From UBA6244 sp963676875 (lineage in GTDB: Bacteria > Bacteroidota > Bacteroidia > Bacteroidales > F082), in assembly GCA_963676875.1 (NCBI GenBank), contig OY781436.1, positions 3,906,001 to 3,970,000 of the forward strand: a DNA stretch of 64,000 bases, written 5' to 3'. The position numbers were made by a program, and so were the translations under genes. Under the pieces are notes generated by a model. The model saw nothing but the letters and a program-made list of their open reading frames with translations, searched no databases and was not told where the DNA came from. Within the stretch, counting starts at the first letter, position 1, and the number at the start of each line of letters is the position of its first letter. Below are positions 25,072 to 34,189 of this stretch, piece by piece.

Positions 25072-26028
25072 TTATTGTCCGAATAGGCTTTCAACGAAAG
25101 TTTTGCGGTTAAATATCTGGAGGTCTTGCATTTTTTCACCCACGCCAATATATTTCACGGGGATTTTGAATTGGTCGGAGATGCCAATGACCACACCACC
25201 CTTTGCCGTACCATCCAGTTTAGTAAGCGCCAGCGCGTTAACTTCGGTGGCTGCGATGAAATGTTTGGCTTGTTCAATGGCATTCTGACCGGTGGAGGCA
25301 TCCAATACCAGCAATATTTCGTGGGGTGCATCGGGGATAAGTTTTTGCATCACGCGTTTTATTTTTGTCAACTCATTCATCAGGTTAACCTTGTTGTGCA
25401 GGCGGCCTGCCGTGTCGATAATTACCACCTCTTTATCTTGTGCGATAGCAGATTTGAGGGTGTCGAAAGCTACCGAAGCCGGATCGGCGTCCATGCCCTG
25501 ACTCACAATGGGTACGCCCACTCTTTCCGACCAGATGGTCAATTGGTCCACCGCTGCGGCCCGAAAAGTATCGCTGGCACCCAGGATTACCGACTTACCC
25601 GCTTTTTTGAAATTATATGCAAGTTTTCCGATGGTGGTTGTTTTGCCTACGCCATTCACGCCAACCACCATGATTACATAAGGTTTTTTGTTGGAAGGAA
25701 TGTCGAAGTCGTCGCCATCGTTGGTATTATTTTCCAATAGCAGGGCTTCAATTTCTTCACGAAGCAAGTCGTTGAGTTCGGCAGTTCCCAGATACTTGTC
25801 TCGGGCCACCCTTGCTTCGATGCGTTCGATGATTTTCAGGGTGGTTTTCACACCCACATCCGACATTACAAGTGCTTCTTCCAGGTTGTCCAACACCTCA
25901 TCGTCCACTTTCGACTTGCCCACAACAGCTTTGGAAAGCTTGCTGAAAACGTTTTGTTTGGTTTTTTCGAGACCCTTTTCAAGGTCTTCCTTTTGTTGTT
26001 TCTTTGAAAAAATGGAGAATAAACCCAT
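25072..26028 (-). CDS. ftsY: Signal recognition particle receptor FtsY
   Basis: The 318-residue GTPase docks SRP-ribosome complexes at the inner membrane. It has a short helical N domain and an NG GTPase with the P loop GVNGVGKTTT, DTAGRL, TKLDGTAKGG and a C-terminal KYIGVGEKMQDLQIF. The acidic A domain of enterobacterial FtsY is lacking, as usual in Bacteroidetes. A hairpin lies between it and the upstream DUF4295 gene, so it may have its own promoter. Confidence 0.96.
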   Translation of the reverse strand: MGLFSIFSKKQQKEDLEKGLEKTKQNVFSKLSKAVVGKSKVDDEVLDNLEEALVMSDVGVKTTLKIIERIEARVARDKYLGTAELNDLLREEIEALLLENNTNDGDDFDIPSNKKPYVIMVVGVNGVGKTTTIGKLAYNFKKAGKSVILGASDTFRAAAVDQLTIWSERVGVPIVSQGMDADPASVAFDTLKSAIAQDKEVVIIDTAGRLHNKVNLMNELTKIKRVMQKLIPDAPHEILLVLDASTGQNAIEQAKHFIAATEVNALALTKLDGTAKGGVVIGISDQFKIPVKYIGVGEKMQDLQIFNRKTFVESLFGQ

Positions 26029-26092
26029 GATTGAAATAGTATTGACGGATGATTTTTAAGCGGAGCAAAAGTAATGATAAATGCACAAACTA

Positions 26093-26128
26093 AAAAAGCT
26101 CTTTCCCTTTGTTGAGGGAAAAAGCTTC
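26093..26128 (-). terminator. Terminator after the rpmG-DUF4295 pair
   Basis: AAGCTTTTTCCCT pairs with AGGGAAAGAGCTT on the minus strand around a short loop, followed by a T run (A's at 26092-26098). It lies about 25 bases after the DUF4295 stop and before ftsY. Confidence 0.75.
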
Positions 26129-26151
26129 CTAATAATCAAAATGGATTATTG

Positions 26152-26307
26152 TTATGATTTGTTGGCGAAGTACTCTTGTACTTTGTCAGAGGGAACAATT
26201 TCGTCTTTGAATGTATAAGCTCCGGTTTTGGCAGATTTTCCTACACGGATAACCTTTGCGAAGTCTTTGGAAGATGATTGAAGGGATGCAACTACTTTCT
26301 TAGCCAT
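26152..26307 (-). CDS. DUF4295 family small basic protein
   Basis: This 51-residue protein reads MAKKVVASLQSSSKDFAKV at the start, then SAKTGAYTFKDEIVP and a C-terminal VQEYFANKS. This is the DUF4295 family, restricted to Bacteroidetes and nearly always encoded just after ribosomal protein L33 and before ftsY. The lysine-rich composition and gene position suggest a ribosome-associated protein, but no function is established. It starts eight bases after the rpmG stop, so the pair is one unit. Confidence 0.88.
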   Translation of the reverse strand: MAKKVVASLQSSSKDFAKVIRVGKSAKTGAYTFKDEIVPSDKVQEYFANKS

Positions 26308-26315
26308 GATCTTAT

Positions 26316-26504
26316 TTATTTAATTTCTCTGTGAACAGTCATTTTTTTCAGTATGGGATTGAATTTTTTCAATTCCAGTCTTTCAGGTGTGTTTTTTTTG
26401 TTCTTGGTAGTAATATACCTTGAGGTTCCGGGCATGCCACTGGTTTTGTGCTCAGTACACTCCATGATTACCTGAATTCTTGCGTCTTTGCTCTTTTTAG
26501 CCAT
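26316..26504 (-). CDS. rpmG: 50S ribosomal protein bL33
   Basis: The 62-residue ribosomal protein starts MAKKSKDARIQVIMECTEHK and carries the family signature RYITTKNKKNTPERLELKKF. It is the cysteine-poor form without the zinc-binding CxxC pairs. In most Bacteroidetes rpmB (L28) lies directly upstream; here the 167 bases to the next gene hold no L28 gene. Confidence 0.95.
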   Translation of the reverse strand: MAKKSKDARIQVIMECTEHKTSGMPGTSRYITTKNKKNTPERLELKKFNPILKKMTVHREIK

Positions 26505-26671
26505 GTCAAACTCACTTTAAATTTTGGTCGGCAAAAATAGAAATATTTTACCGAAAGTACAACCGTTTCTCTAAAAAATATCCGAATAATTTTATTTTCT
26601 GAAATGACTTCATGTAATGTATTTCTATATGTCAGATATTCAATTATTTACATGGTTTTTATAAACTGATG

Positions 26672-27301
26672 TCAATGACCAATAATGGCCTTTAAGTAGG
26701 GTGATATTCCCGCAAAGAAAAACTCTACCGCGATAACCATCACAATGAGTCCCATGAGTTTCATCATAATCTTGTTGCCAATGTCGCCTAAAAATTTGGT
26801 GATGCCTACGGCGCCAAACAGCGCAGCAGTCAGTACCACAGAAACCATGACGATGGACAAGATGACGGTGCCTTTGGTGGCCACATCATCACCTTCCCCC
26901 ATCAATACAATGGCGTTGGTAATGGCACCGGGACCGGCAATCATGGGTATTCCCAAAGGCGTGATGGAAATGTCTTCCACGTATTTTTCGGCATCTTCGG
27001 CGCTGATTTTCATGGGACTCAGGCGCGCATTGAGCATGTCGTAGCCCATGATAAAAAACAGCACACCGCCTACTACTTTCAATCCGTTCACCGAAATGCC
27101 AAAAAAGTCGAATAGATACTCACCTGCAAAGGCAAATAGTATCAGTACCAAAGTGGCCGTAAATACCGCTTTGAGGGCAGTTTTGCGTCTTTCTCTTTTG
27201 TTGAGCTGGGCGGTCATGGTCAGAAAAACCGGCATGATGCCCATGGGGTTCATTAGGGTAAGAAAGGAGGTAAAATAAAGCAGTAAGGTGGTAAAATTCA
27301 T
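26672..27301 (-). CDS. MarC family integral membrane protein, copy 1
   Basis: The 209-residue, six-helix inner-membrane protein of the MarC/UPF0056 family shows LTLMNPMGIMPVFLTMT near the N-terminus, DMLNARLSP in the middle loop and ITPLGIPMIAGPGAITNAIVLMG in the re-entrant-like segment. The function of the family is not established; an older link to multiple antibiotic resistance is not supported. A paralogue lies at 38618-39235. Confidence 0.9.
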   Translation of the reverse strand: MNFTTLLLYFTSFLTLMNPMGIMPVFLTMTAQLNKRERRKTALKAVFTATLVLILFAFAGEYLFDFFGISVNGLKVVGGVLFFIMGYDMLNARLSPMKISAEDAEKYVEDISITPLGIPMIAGPGAITNAIVLMGEGDDVATKGTVILSIVMVSVVLTAALFGAVGITKFLGDIGNKIMMKLMGLIVMVIAVEFFFAGISPYLKAIIGH

Positions 27302-27326
27302 GATAGCGTTTTAAGCAAGATCCAAA

Positions 27327-29024
27327 TTATAACGACGCAATTTTTTGGTCAACTACCTCAATGATTTGATTGCGAAGGGCAACAGCTTCGTTGGCTATTT
27401 TCTCTGCTTTTTCGAGTAAATCGGCTGTAAATGCCTTGTCTTCAATACCTGAGGCATTGATTTTTACATTGAGCCACGCGCCTTGCACTGCCGTGAGGGC
27501 ACACAAAGCTCCCACGCCTGCATCAGAAACCGAATTGGGGTTTCCCTCTTCTGCCATGGCTTTCATCACCTCAAAGGAGTCGAAAGCGGTTTTCATCACG
27601 CGGAAAGGTATCTCCATGGCATATTTTGAAGCTTCTTCGATGGCTGATTTTCTGGCGGCCAGTTCTTCGGGAGTCTTTTTGGGCATACCAAACGCATCCA
27701 TGATTTTGTTGAAAGCACGGGTATCTTCATCCACCAAGAATAACAGTTGATCTTTGTAGTGCTGACCTTTTTCGGCCCAATTGGAAAACTCTTCCCAACG
27801 GTCGTCCCAACCGCGTTTGTGTGAACTGAGGTTGGCTACCATGGTTCCCAGCGATGCACCCAGGACGCCCACATAAGCGGCGATGGAGCCGCCACCGGGG
27901 GCAGGAGATTCGGAAGCCGTTTCGTTGGCAAAGGCGGTCAGGTTCATGTCCACCAGTTTTTTGCTGTGGTCTTCAAGCAAATATTCAATAATTCTCTCCC
28001 TTGGATTAAATGGTTTCAGGTCGTCCAATCCCATGGATTTGATGGCGATTTTTATGAGTTCGTCGTTATCGACACCCACCGACCGTTTTTGTTTTTTCAG
28101 GAAATATTTGCCGGCATCGAGCATGGCCTGCAGGGGAACCAATCCCACGAGTTCAGATCCGGTAACCCTGATTCCGCGCTCGTTTGCTTTGTTGCAAACT
28201 TCGTCGAAAGCCACATGAACAGGTGTAATACTGATGTTGGTGAGGTTCATGCTGATTTGCGCCACACCGTATTCCTCAATAAACCAGCCAATGGCTTTTA
28301 CCGACTTCAAGGTGCCGGGAATCATGACTGGTTTGCCATTTTCGTCTTTTACAATTTTACCTGTGATGGGATTTCCTTCTCTTTTGGTTCTGCCCCGTTC
28401 GCGTACATCAAAGGCGATGGAATTGGCACGGCGGGTGCTGGTGGTGTTGAGGTTCACGTTGAAAGCCACAAGAAAATCGCGGGCACTAACTGCGGTGGCA
28501 CCTGTTCCGGCTACATGTGCATTGAATTCGGCAGGACCAAAGTCGGGTTTCCATTCAGGATTTTTCAGTTTTTCGGGCAGTCCTTCGTATTCGCCGGCGC
28601 GGCAGTTGGCCAGGTTGCGCCGTACGGGTTGGAATGCAGCATTTTCGTAACAATATACAGGTATGTTGAGCTCTTCGCCAACGCGTTGGGCCAGTTTTCG
28701 GGCATATTCCACAGTTTCTTCCATGGTAATGTTGGCGATGGGCACCAACGGACATACGTCGGTGGCTCCGAAACGGGGATGTTCACCTTTGTGATGTCGC
28801 ATGTCGATGACTTCCGAGGCCTTTTTGATGGCTTTTACGGCGGCTTCAACTACTTCATCGGGGGTGCCGACAAAGGTGACTACGGTTCTGTTGGTGGCAG
28901 CACCCGGATCTACGTCGAGCAAGGTGACGCCTTCGGATTTTTCGATTACATCGGTAATTTGTTTGATGACCGTCATATCTTGGCCTTCACTAAAATTTGG
29001 AACACATTCTATAAGCTGTTTCAT
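27327..29024 (-). CDS. ftcD: Bifunctional glutamate formimidoyltransferase/formimidoyl-THF cyclodeaminase
   Basis: The 565-residue fusion ends histidine degradation: it passes the formimino group of formiminoglutamate to tetrahydrofolate and then releases ammonia to give 5,10-methenyl-THF. The N-terminal transferase part (about 1-330) has ECVPNFSEGQD and HHKGEHPRFGATDVCPLVP. The cyclodeaminase part (about 370-565) has ESPAPGGGSIAAYVGVLGASLGTMV (split motif). I choose the ATG at 29024, directly before the conserved MKQLIECVPNFSEG; a longer frame to 29108 runs into the terminator of the upstream gene. No hutH, hutU or hutI is in the window. Confidence 0.94.
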   Translation of the reverse strand: MKQLIECVPNFSEGQDMTVIKQITDVIEKSEGVTLLDVDPGAATNRTVVTFVGTPDEVVEAAVKAIKKASEVIDMRHHKGEHPRFGATDVCPLVPIANITMEETVEYARKLAQRVGEELNIPVYCYENAAFQPVRRNLANCRAGEYEGLPEKLKNPEWKPDFGPAEFNAHVAGTGATAVSARDFLVAFNVNLNTTSTRRANSIAFDVRERGRTKREGNPITGKIVKDENGKPVMIPGTLKSVKAIGWFIEEYGVAQISMNLTNISITPVHVAFDEVCNKANERGIRVTGSELVGLVPLQAMLDAGKYFLKKQKRSVGVDNDELIKIAIKSMGLDDLKPFNPRERIIEYLLEDHSKKLVDMNLTAFANETASESPAPGGGSIAAYVGVLGASLGTMVANLSSHKRGWDDRWEEFSNWAEKGQHYKDQLLFLVDEDTRAFNKIMDAFGMPKKTPEELAARKSAIEEASKYAMEIPFRVMKTAFDSFEVMKAMAEEGNPNSVSDAGVGALCALTAVQGAWLNVKINASGIEDKAFTADLLEKAEKIANEAVALRNQIIEVVDQKIASL

Positions 29025-29093
29025 GCCCTGGGATTTTTTTGTTTCAGGTTGCAAAAGTAGGAAATTGGATGGACAATGGGAGTTTCCCAAACC

Positions 29094-29122
29094 AAAAAAG
29101 GCGGCCATTGGCCGCCTTTTTT
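29094..29122 (-). terminator. Strong terminator between the GTPase gene and ftcD
   Basis: A perfect 7-bp stem GGCGGCC/GGCCGCC (29100-29116) is followed on the minus strand by six T's. The opposite strand also has a T run, so it could work both ways. Confidence 0.88.
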
Positions 29123-29133
29123 CGGGTAATTAA

Positions 29134-30471
29134 TTAATCTAGTTTAAACTTTTTCACAAAGTCGTTGAGAACCCCCTGAAGGTCGGGTTGACCGATTTCC
29201 TGCAAGTCGTAATAAACGCGGGTGTTGGGTTTGTTAATTTTCACGATTCTGTTCAAATCGATGGGAGTTCCAATCACCACGGCGTCACAATCGGTATTGT
29301 TAATGGAAGTTTCCAGGTCTTTGAGTTGTTGGTCGCTATATCCCATGGCAGGAAGTAAAGTGCCGATGTTGGGGTAAATTTTGAAAGTTTCGGCCAGTTT
29401 GCCCACAACAAAGGGACGGGGGTCAACCAATTCGGCGGCACCAAATTTCATGGCGGCAACGGTTCCTGCGCCCAGTTTCATTTCACCGTGGGTGAGGGTA
29501 GGACCGTCTTCCACAACCAAAACGCGTTTTCCTTTGATGATGGAAGGATCGTCAACGGCAATGGGAGATGCAGCATCCACTACCACTGCTTTTGGATTTA
29601 CTTTCTGAATATTTTCACGAACGGTTTGAATGGCTTCAGGAGCGGCGGTGTCCATTTTGTTAATGACCACCACGTCGGCCAGACGGAGGGTTACTTCGCC
29701 GGGATAGTAGGATAATTCATGACCGGGACGATGAGGGTCAACCACGGTAATGTTCAAATCAGGTGCGTAAAAGGGGAAGTCGTTGTTTCCACCGTCCCAC
29801 AATACCACGTCGCAACCATCCGGATCTTGCTCGGCAGCGCGAAGAATGGCTTCATAGTCCACCCCGGCATAAATCACGTTTCCGCGTACCACATGTGGTT
29901 CATATTCTTCCATTTCTTCAATGGTACATTTATGTTTGGCCAAATCTTCAACAGTGGCAAAACGTTGTACTTTTTGTTCGTTCAGGTCGCCATAAGGCAT
30001 GGGGTGACGAACAGCTACCACCTTCAGGCCTTTAGCCATGAGGTATTCAATCACTTTGCGTGAAGTCTGGCTTTTTCCACAACCGGTACGAACAGCGCCA
30101 ACAGCAATAACAGGTTTGGTACTTTTTACCATGGTGTCGGCGGGGCCGAGCAATACAAAATTGGCTCCGGCAGCATTCACGATGGCACTCACGCCCATCA
30201 CCCTGGCATAAGGAACGTCGCTGTATGAAAACACACAATCGTCCACCTTCAGGTCTTTGATCAATTGGGTGAGGTTCGATTCGTCGTAAATGGGGATGCC
30301 CTCGGGGTAGAGGTCACCGGCAAGTTCGGTGGGATATTTTCTTCCGTCGATGTCAGGAATCTGAGCGGCGGTAAAGGCTACTACATTATAATTTTCGTTT
30401 CCACGATAATAAGTGTTAAAGTTGTGGAAGTCACGTCCGGCGGCGCCGATAATAATCACATTTTTTTTCAT
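29134..30471 (-). CDS. Cyclic 2,3-diphosphoglycerate synthetase-like P-loop GTPase
   Basis: The 445-residue protein starts with a Rossmann-like segment (VIIIGAAGRDFHNFN) and has a P loop GAVRTGCGKSQTSR at about residues 127-140, DVVLWDGGNNDFPF and VVINKMD. It is related to archaeal cyclic 2,3-diphosphoglycerate synthetase, but in bacteria the family has no settled role and is simply called GTPase. Its own promoter is expected in the divergent gap to mnmD, and a strong terminator separates it from ftcD. The reaction is inferred from homology and remains uncertain. Confidence 0.8.
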   Translation of the reverse strand: MKKNVIIIGAAGRDFHNFNTYYRGNENYNVVAFTAAQIPDIDGRKYPTELAGDLYPEGIPIYDESNLTQLIKDLKVDDCVFSYSDVPYARVMGVSAIVNAAGANFVLLGPADTMVKSTKPVIAVGAVRTGCGKSQTSRKVIEYLMAKGLKVVAVRHPMPYGDLNEQKVQRFATVEDLAKHKCTIEEMEEYEPHVVRGNVIYAGVDYEAILRAAEQDPDGCDVVLWDGGNNDFPFYAPDLNITVVDPHRPGHELSYYPGEVTLRLADVVVINKMDTAAPEAIQTVRENIQKVNPKAVVVDAASPIAVDDPSIIKGKRVLVVEDGPTLTHGEMKLGAGTVAAMKFGAAELVDPRPFVVGKLAETFKIYPNIGTLLPAMGYSDQQLKDLETSINNTDCDAVVIGTPIDLNRIVKINKPNTRVYYDLQEIGQPDLQGVLNDFVKKFKLD

Positions 30472-30636
30472 AAACGATAGCTGTTATTACAAATTTTTTA
30501 AAAAATTGAACCCCACAAAGGTACGATTTTAGTCTGAATCTATTGTTAAAATTTTCACAAGCTTGTAATTTAGATTGGTTTCAAATGCAAAAACAGGTGG
30601 ATATTTTTTTGCATCTTTGTTTGGGACTATGAAAAT

Positions 30637-31305
30637 ATGAAAAATTATAAAAATCAATATGTGATAACCGGAGATGGTTCGTCCACCCTGTTCAATGCCA
30701 CTATTGGCGAACATTATCACAGTACTTTTGGTGCCATTCAGGAGTCGCGGCATATCTTCATTGAGGCGGGATTGGTGCCTTTTCTGGGACAGAAAGATAT
30801 TCAGGTGTTTGAAGTGGGCTTTGGCACCGGTTTAAATGCCCTGCTGACCATGAAAGTGGGAGCGGAGCACCGTATCCCGATCAATTACACCGCCATTGAG
30901 TTATTCCCCATTTCACTAACCGCAGCCAGTTCATTGAATTACCCCGAAATCTTGCAAATGGAGCGAGAGGCGTTTCTTAAGCTACATCAATCCGATGAGG
31001 TAAAAACCGACATTTCTCCCATGTTTTTTTTGGACAAGACAGTTGTTTCCTTTCCGGATATGGCCATCGACAAAGAACGGTTTCACGTGGTTTATTTTGA
31101 TGCTTTTTCGCCGGAAGCCCAACCCGAAATGTGGACAGAAGCAGGTTTTAAAAAACTGTTCGAAGCCCTCAAAACCGGAGGTGTGCTGGTAACCTATTCC
31201 TGCAAAGGAATGGTAAAGCGCGCAATGAAATCAGCAGGTTTTCGCATCGAAAAGCTACCCGGGCCTCCCGGAAAAAGGGAGTTTTTGAGGGCGTGGAAAG
31301 GGTAG
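30637..31305 (+). CDS. mnmD: tRNA 5-aminomethyl-2-thiouridine methyltransferase, MnmD type
   Basis: The 222-residue SAM-dependent methyltransferase of the DUF752 family matches the MnmD half of bifunctional MnmC. That domain methylates aminomethyl-uridine at the wobble position 34. Landmarks are ESRHIFIEAGL, the SAM loop FEVGFGTGLNALLT, the acidic YFDAFSPEAQPEMWT and PGPPGKREFLRAWKG at the end. The FAD-dependent MnmC(o) domain is missing, as in other stand-alone MnmD proteins. It is a single + strand gene between minus-strand neighbours. Confidence 0.9.
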   Translation: MKNYKNQYVITGDGSSTLFNATIGEHYHSTFGAIQESRHIFIEAGLVPFLGQKDIQVFEVGFGTGLNALLTMKVGAEHRIPINYTAIELFPISLTAASSLNYPEILQMEREAFLKLHQSDEVKTDISPMFFLDKTVVSFPDMAIDKERFHVVYFDAFSPEAQPEMWTEAGFKKLFEALKTGGVLVTYSCKGMVKRAMKSAGFRIEKLPGPPGKREFLRAWKG

Positions 31306-31347
31306 TCGTTAAAAATTATGGTTTTGAGCTTTTTTGTAAAACTTTGA

Positions 31348-31403
31348 ATATAATCGAAAAAACATCCATTTTAAGATAATAATTCGAGTATAATCGAAAA
31401 AAA
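31348..31403. repeat. Short direct repeat after mnmD
   Basis: TATAATCGAAAAAA occurs twice (about 31350 and 31390) in the AT-rich gap between mnmD and the convergent acylphosphatase gene. The A-runs could give weak transcription ends on the minus strand. Confidence 0.5.
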
Positions 31404-31414
31404 TCGTATCTAAA

Positions 31415-31684
31415 CTATTTCACAACAAACTCTTTAAATCCTTGCATGGGAATATCCTGGCGATCAACTTTTCGTACATGAGCCCATTCAGGTCCCAGTT
31501 GGCACCAATCAACAAAGGTTTCCAGGTTTTGTTGTTCTCCTTCGGCTTCCACATATACCGATCCGTCGGTCATGTTTTTCACCCAACCTGAAATCAACAG
31601 CTCTATGGCCTTTTTCCGGGTGTAGTACCTGAAACCCACTCCCTGCACCTTGCCGTAAATGCTTAATCGAACGGCTTTTGTCAT
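31415..31684 (-). CDS. Acylphosphatase
   Basis: This 89-residue acylphosphatase hydrolyses acyl phosphates. The substrate-binding loop and arginine are in GKVQGVGFRYYTRKKA (residues 11-26), and the catalytic asparagine is in GWVKNMTDGSVYVEAEG. Length is normal. Its ATG overlaps the stop of the upstream unknown gene by one base, making it the last gene of a tight four-gene unit. Confidence 0.95.
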   Translation of the reverse strand: MTKAVRLSIYGKVQGVGFRYYTRKKAIELLISGWVKNMTDGSVYVEAEGEQQNLETFVDWCQLGPEWAHVRKVDRQDIPMQGFKEFVVK

Positions 31685-32253
31685 CAGGCAGTAAGTCGTT
31701 TGGTGATAATTTTATCAATCAAATGATAAAGTTGGTCGGGTGAGCGTCCACGCCAGTTGATGTCGTTGAATTTTCCACCCATGGCCATATAATAATCGAT
31801 GTTGGCATCGGCAAACTCCCTGATCATGTGGTCTCTAACGTCCAGACAAACAATCCACCCATCTTCCAGATTGTCGGCCCATTCCTCGTAATAATCGGCG
31901 GTGTCTGCATGAAAGTTGAGCACATGGTCGCAGAGCAGAATGAAATGATTGATGCCGCGATCGATGAGAGGTTCAGCCACCTGTTGATACAGGTACATCA
32001 CATCATTGTACAGGGTGTCGTTCCATTCGCCGATGAGTTCCATGATGGCATATTGTTTTTCGTCATTTACCATCAACAATTTCATGTAAAGGGTGGCCGA
32101 TCCAAACATGTCCCACTGGGGATGGATAAGATAATTGTACACGGCATTGGTGAGCAAAAACTCACTGTACTCGTTTCCGAAAAAGGGCGAATGCGGGTCT
32201 TCTGAAGCCACATAAAAATCACGCCATTGATAGAAAGGTTCTATTTCGTGCAT
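31684..32253 (-). CDS. Conserved protein of unknown function (189 residues)
   Basis: I do not recognise a family. The protein is acidic and soluble, rich in aromatic residues and aspartate (HEIEPFYQWRDFYVASEDPH, FILLCDHVLNFHADTADYYEEW), with no signal peptide or membrane segment. It overlaps its neighbours by one base on both sides (fluC upstream, acylphosphatase downstream), so it must be made together with them. The repeated short overlaps argue that it is a real gene. Confidence 0.8.
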   Translation of the reverse strand: MHEIEPFYQWRDFYVASEDPHSPFFGNEYSEFLLTNAVYNYLIHPQWDMFGSATLYMKLLMVNDEKQYAIMELIGEWNDTLYNDVMYLYQQVAEPLIDRGINHFILLCDHVLNFHADTADYYEEWADNLEDGWIVCLDVRDHMIREFADANIDYYMAMGGKFNDINWRGRSPDQLYHLIDKIITKRLTA

Positions 32254-32627
32254 TACATTGATTTTGAAAGATAATAGCCGCCAAATGCGAGCGTAATTCC
32301 GATGACATTGGTGGCCAGAATATACAAAAATGCCGGAGCAAAAAAGTTGTTTCGGCTAAGGCTGAATACATCAAACGCAAAGGTGGAGAAGGTGGTAAAA
32401 CTTCCTAATAGGCCGACAAAAATAAAGAGACGTAAGCCAGGGCTGATATAAAGTCTGTCGAACAATCCCCACAAAAACCCAATGAGCAACGATCCTATCA
32501 GGTTCACGGTGAGCGTGGCCCAGGGAAAAGAATGGTCGTGATTTTTTTCGAATATAAAATACACAAGGTACCTTAATACGGCACCCAGGCTTCCCCCGAG
32601 GGCAACGGCAGCAATTTTTCCAATCAT
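32253..32627 (-). CDS. crcB: Fluoride ion transporter CrcB/FluC
   Basis: This 124-residue four-helix protein forms a dual-topology dimeric fluoride channel that exports toxic F-. It has GGSLGAVLRYLVYF at the N-terminus, TLTVNLIGSLLIGFLWG, and the Na+/fluoride region GLLGSFTTFSTFAFD. One gene encodes the whole channel here. No fluoride riboswitch was recognised upstream. Start and stop overlap both neighbours (ATGA with DUF493). Confidence 0.95.
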   Translation of the reverse strand: MIGKIAAVALGGSLGAVLRYLVYFIFEKNHDHSFPWATLTVNLIGSLLIGFLWGLFDRLYISPGLRLFIFVGLLGSFTTFSTFAFDVFSLSRNNFFAPAFLYILATNVIGITLAFGGYYLSKSM

Positions 32628-32935
32628 ATGGCAGTTTTTAAACCGGGAACTTGTTTTAGTTCCGCATAGAGTTGCTCCAACAATGGTTTGTCACCAATGG
32701 TAACTTGATAGGAATAGCTGACATAGGTTCCTTTACTGCTGAGTTTTTTGCGGACAAACGAATTTTTTACTTTCAGCCGGGTAAAAAGTGCTTTTAGTTG
32801 TTGTTTGTTTTCGCTGTCTTCATAAGGAGCATCAAAAACAGCTTTAAGCTCGAATGTAACCGGAAAAATAATTTCTTCGTTGGGAAGGGATCCGTTTGTC
32901 GGCGATTTTCCGTTGGTTGAAGATGGTGTTATCAT
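32624..32935 (-). CDS. DUF493 (YbeD-like) family protein
   Basis: The 103-residue protein has an ACT-like fold as in YbeD, with a polar N-terminal tail of about 20 residues followed by FPVTFELKAVFDAPYED and the conserved SSKGTYVSYSYQVTIGDK. In some species the family takes part in lipoate or envelope regulation, but no general role is known. It is the first gene of the four-gene unit and overlaps crcB by four bases. Confidence 0.85.
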   Translation of the reverse strand: MITPSSTNGKSPTNGSLPNEEIIFPVTFELKAVFDAPYEDSENKQQLKALFTRLKVKNSFVRKKLSSKGTYVSYSYQVTIGDKPLLEQLYAELKQVPGLKTAI

Positions 32936-32957
32936 GTGGTAATCTTAGGTAATTTGA

Positions 32958-34172
32958 TTAAAAATTGTAGATGATCCGGATGCTTCCCCACCTGAAATCC
33001 CGGGCCTGTTTAAACTCCGGAGCCAGGTAAAATGCAGAACATTCCAGCCCCACCCGTTGGTAATACATGGCCAGTCCGGCCTGCAACTGTGGAACAAACC
33101 TCGATATGTCGGACGATGCAATTACATAAGGATCGTTGTTGTTGAACATGTTTCCTTGCAAGGTGGCATCATAGACTACGAATCCGGTTTTCGCTTCCAG
33201 AAAAAACCAATACTGAATTTGTCGGTTGCCATATAAACCATCTCCAGAAGCAGCTTCGTCTTTCAACACGGGGACAAAGCTTCCGGTTCTGAAATAAAAT
33301 CCGGGGCTGATGGAATTAAAAACTGTTCCGGCTGCTACCGATCCCAACACATTGAGTTCCACATGCGGACCATTGAGGAGGCCTTTTTCCAGGGTAAGAA
33401 AGTAATTGACGGCAGGTGTATTTCTGATTTGGTTGTCCCAGCCCACAGGTTCAATCCGATGAATGGACGACTGCACGCGGTCGCCAAAGGAAGCCGGCCC
33501 AAGAACCCCAAACTCCATAACGCTTTTAACAATGAATGCCTTTTTAGTGTTGTACGATTCTCTGAATTGACCAAAAGCCAGATATCCCGAAAAAGGGCGG
33601 TCGCCTACAATCACTTCGGTTACATCCGGGTTGGTGGGGGTGTAGATGTTTTGCCTGATGGAGAATCCAGTAAACTCAACCTGTGTCCCCTTACCTGCTC
33701 CAACCAACAAATCAAAAAAACCTTTGCGTGCCATGGAAGAGGTGAAAGAAATTTGGGCACCATTGGTGAAATAGTAATCGGTATTGGTGAAAATATCGTT
33801 CTGAAATAGAACCCTCAGTTGCCAGGTCATTGGACGTTGTGGGGGGAGTTCAGCATGTTTTTCGGTAATTTGTGCTGAAAAATTCCTGCTGATGTTTCCT
33901 TGTTTGGAATTCATTCCAAGCATGGTGAGGGGTGCTTCTTTGGCCACATGTTGCTGAATACGAGCTGAATATAAGTGTATTTTTTTAGAGGGTACACTAA
34001 TTGAATCGGTTTGGAAACCACTTAAAGGTGTTTGATGCGATTTGGTTCTTTCAGCCACCGGTTTTGGTGCTGTTTCCGGATGATTGCCAAGTCCGTTTTG
34101 TGCGGGCTGATCTTTGCAAGCCACAACCAACCAGATTATTATCGAAAGGATATAAACAAACCAACGTCTCAA
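32958..34172 (-). CDS. LpxR/DUF2219-like outer-membrane lipoprotein, TTG start
   Basis: The C-terminal 290 residues or so match LpxR lipid A 3'-O-deacylases: FQNDIFTNTDYYFTNGAQISF holds the conserved Asn-Asp and the Thr-Asp-x-x-x-Thr-Asn-Gly block, HRIEPVGWDNQI the conserved His/Trp region, and the last strand ends IRIIYNF. Unlike LpxR it starts with a lipobox (IIWLVVAC, Cys19) and a disordered linker of about 90 residues, so the barrel carries an N-terminal lipid anchor. The start is TTG; no ATG gives a signal peptide, and a -7 element TACTTTTG (34190-34197) lies just upstream. Confidence 0.8.
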   Translation of the reverse strand: MRRWFVYILSIIIWLVVACKDQPAQNGLGNHPETAPKPVAERTKSHQTPLSGFQTDSISVPSKKIHLYSARIQQHVAKEAPLTMLGMNSKQGNISRNFSAQITEKHAELPPQRPMTWQLRVLFQNDIFTNTDYYFTNGAQISFTSSMARKGFFDLLVGAGKGTQVEFTGFSIRQNIYTPTNPDVTEVIVGDRPFSGYLAFGQFRESYNTKKAFIVKSVMEFGVLGPASFGDRVQSSIHRIEPVGWDNQIRNTPAVNYFLTLEKGLLNGPHVELNVLGSVAAGTVFNSISPGFYFRTGSFVPVLKDEAASGDGLYGNRQIQYWFFLEAKTGFVVYDATLQGNMFNNNDPYVIASSDISRFVPQLQAGLAMYYQRVGLECSAFYLAPEFKQARDFRWGSIRIIYNF

Positions 34173-34189
34173 TGTGTAATAATTTGAGA

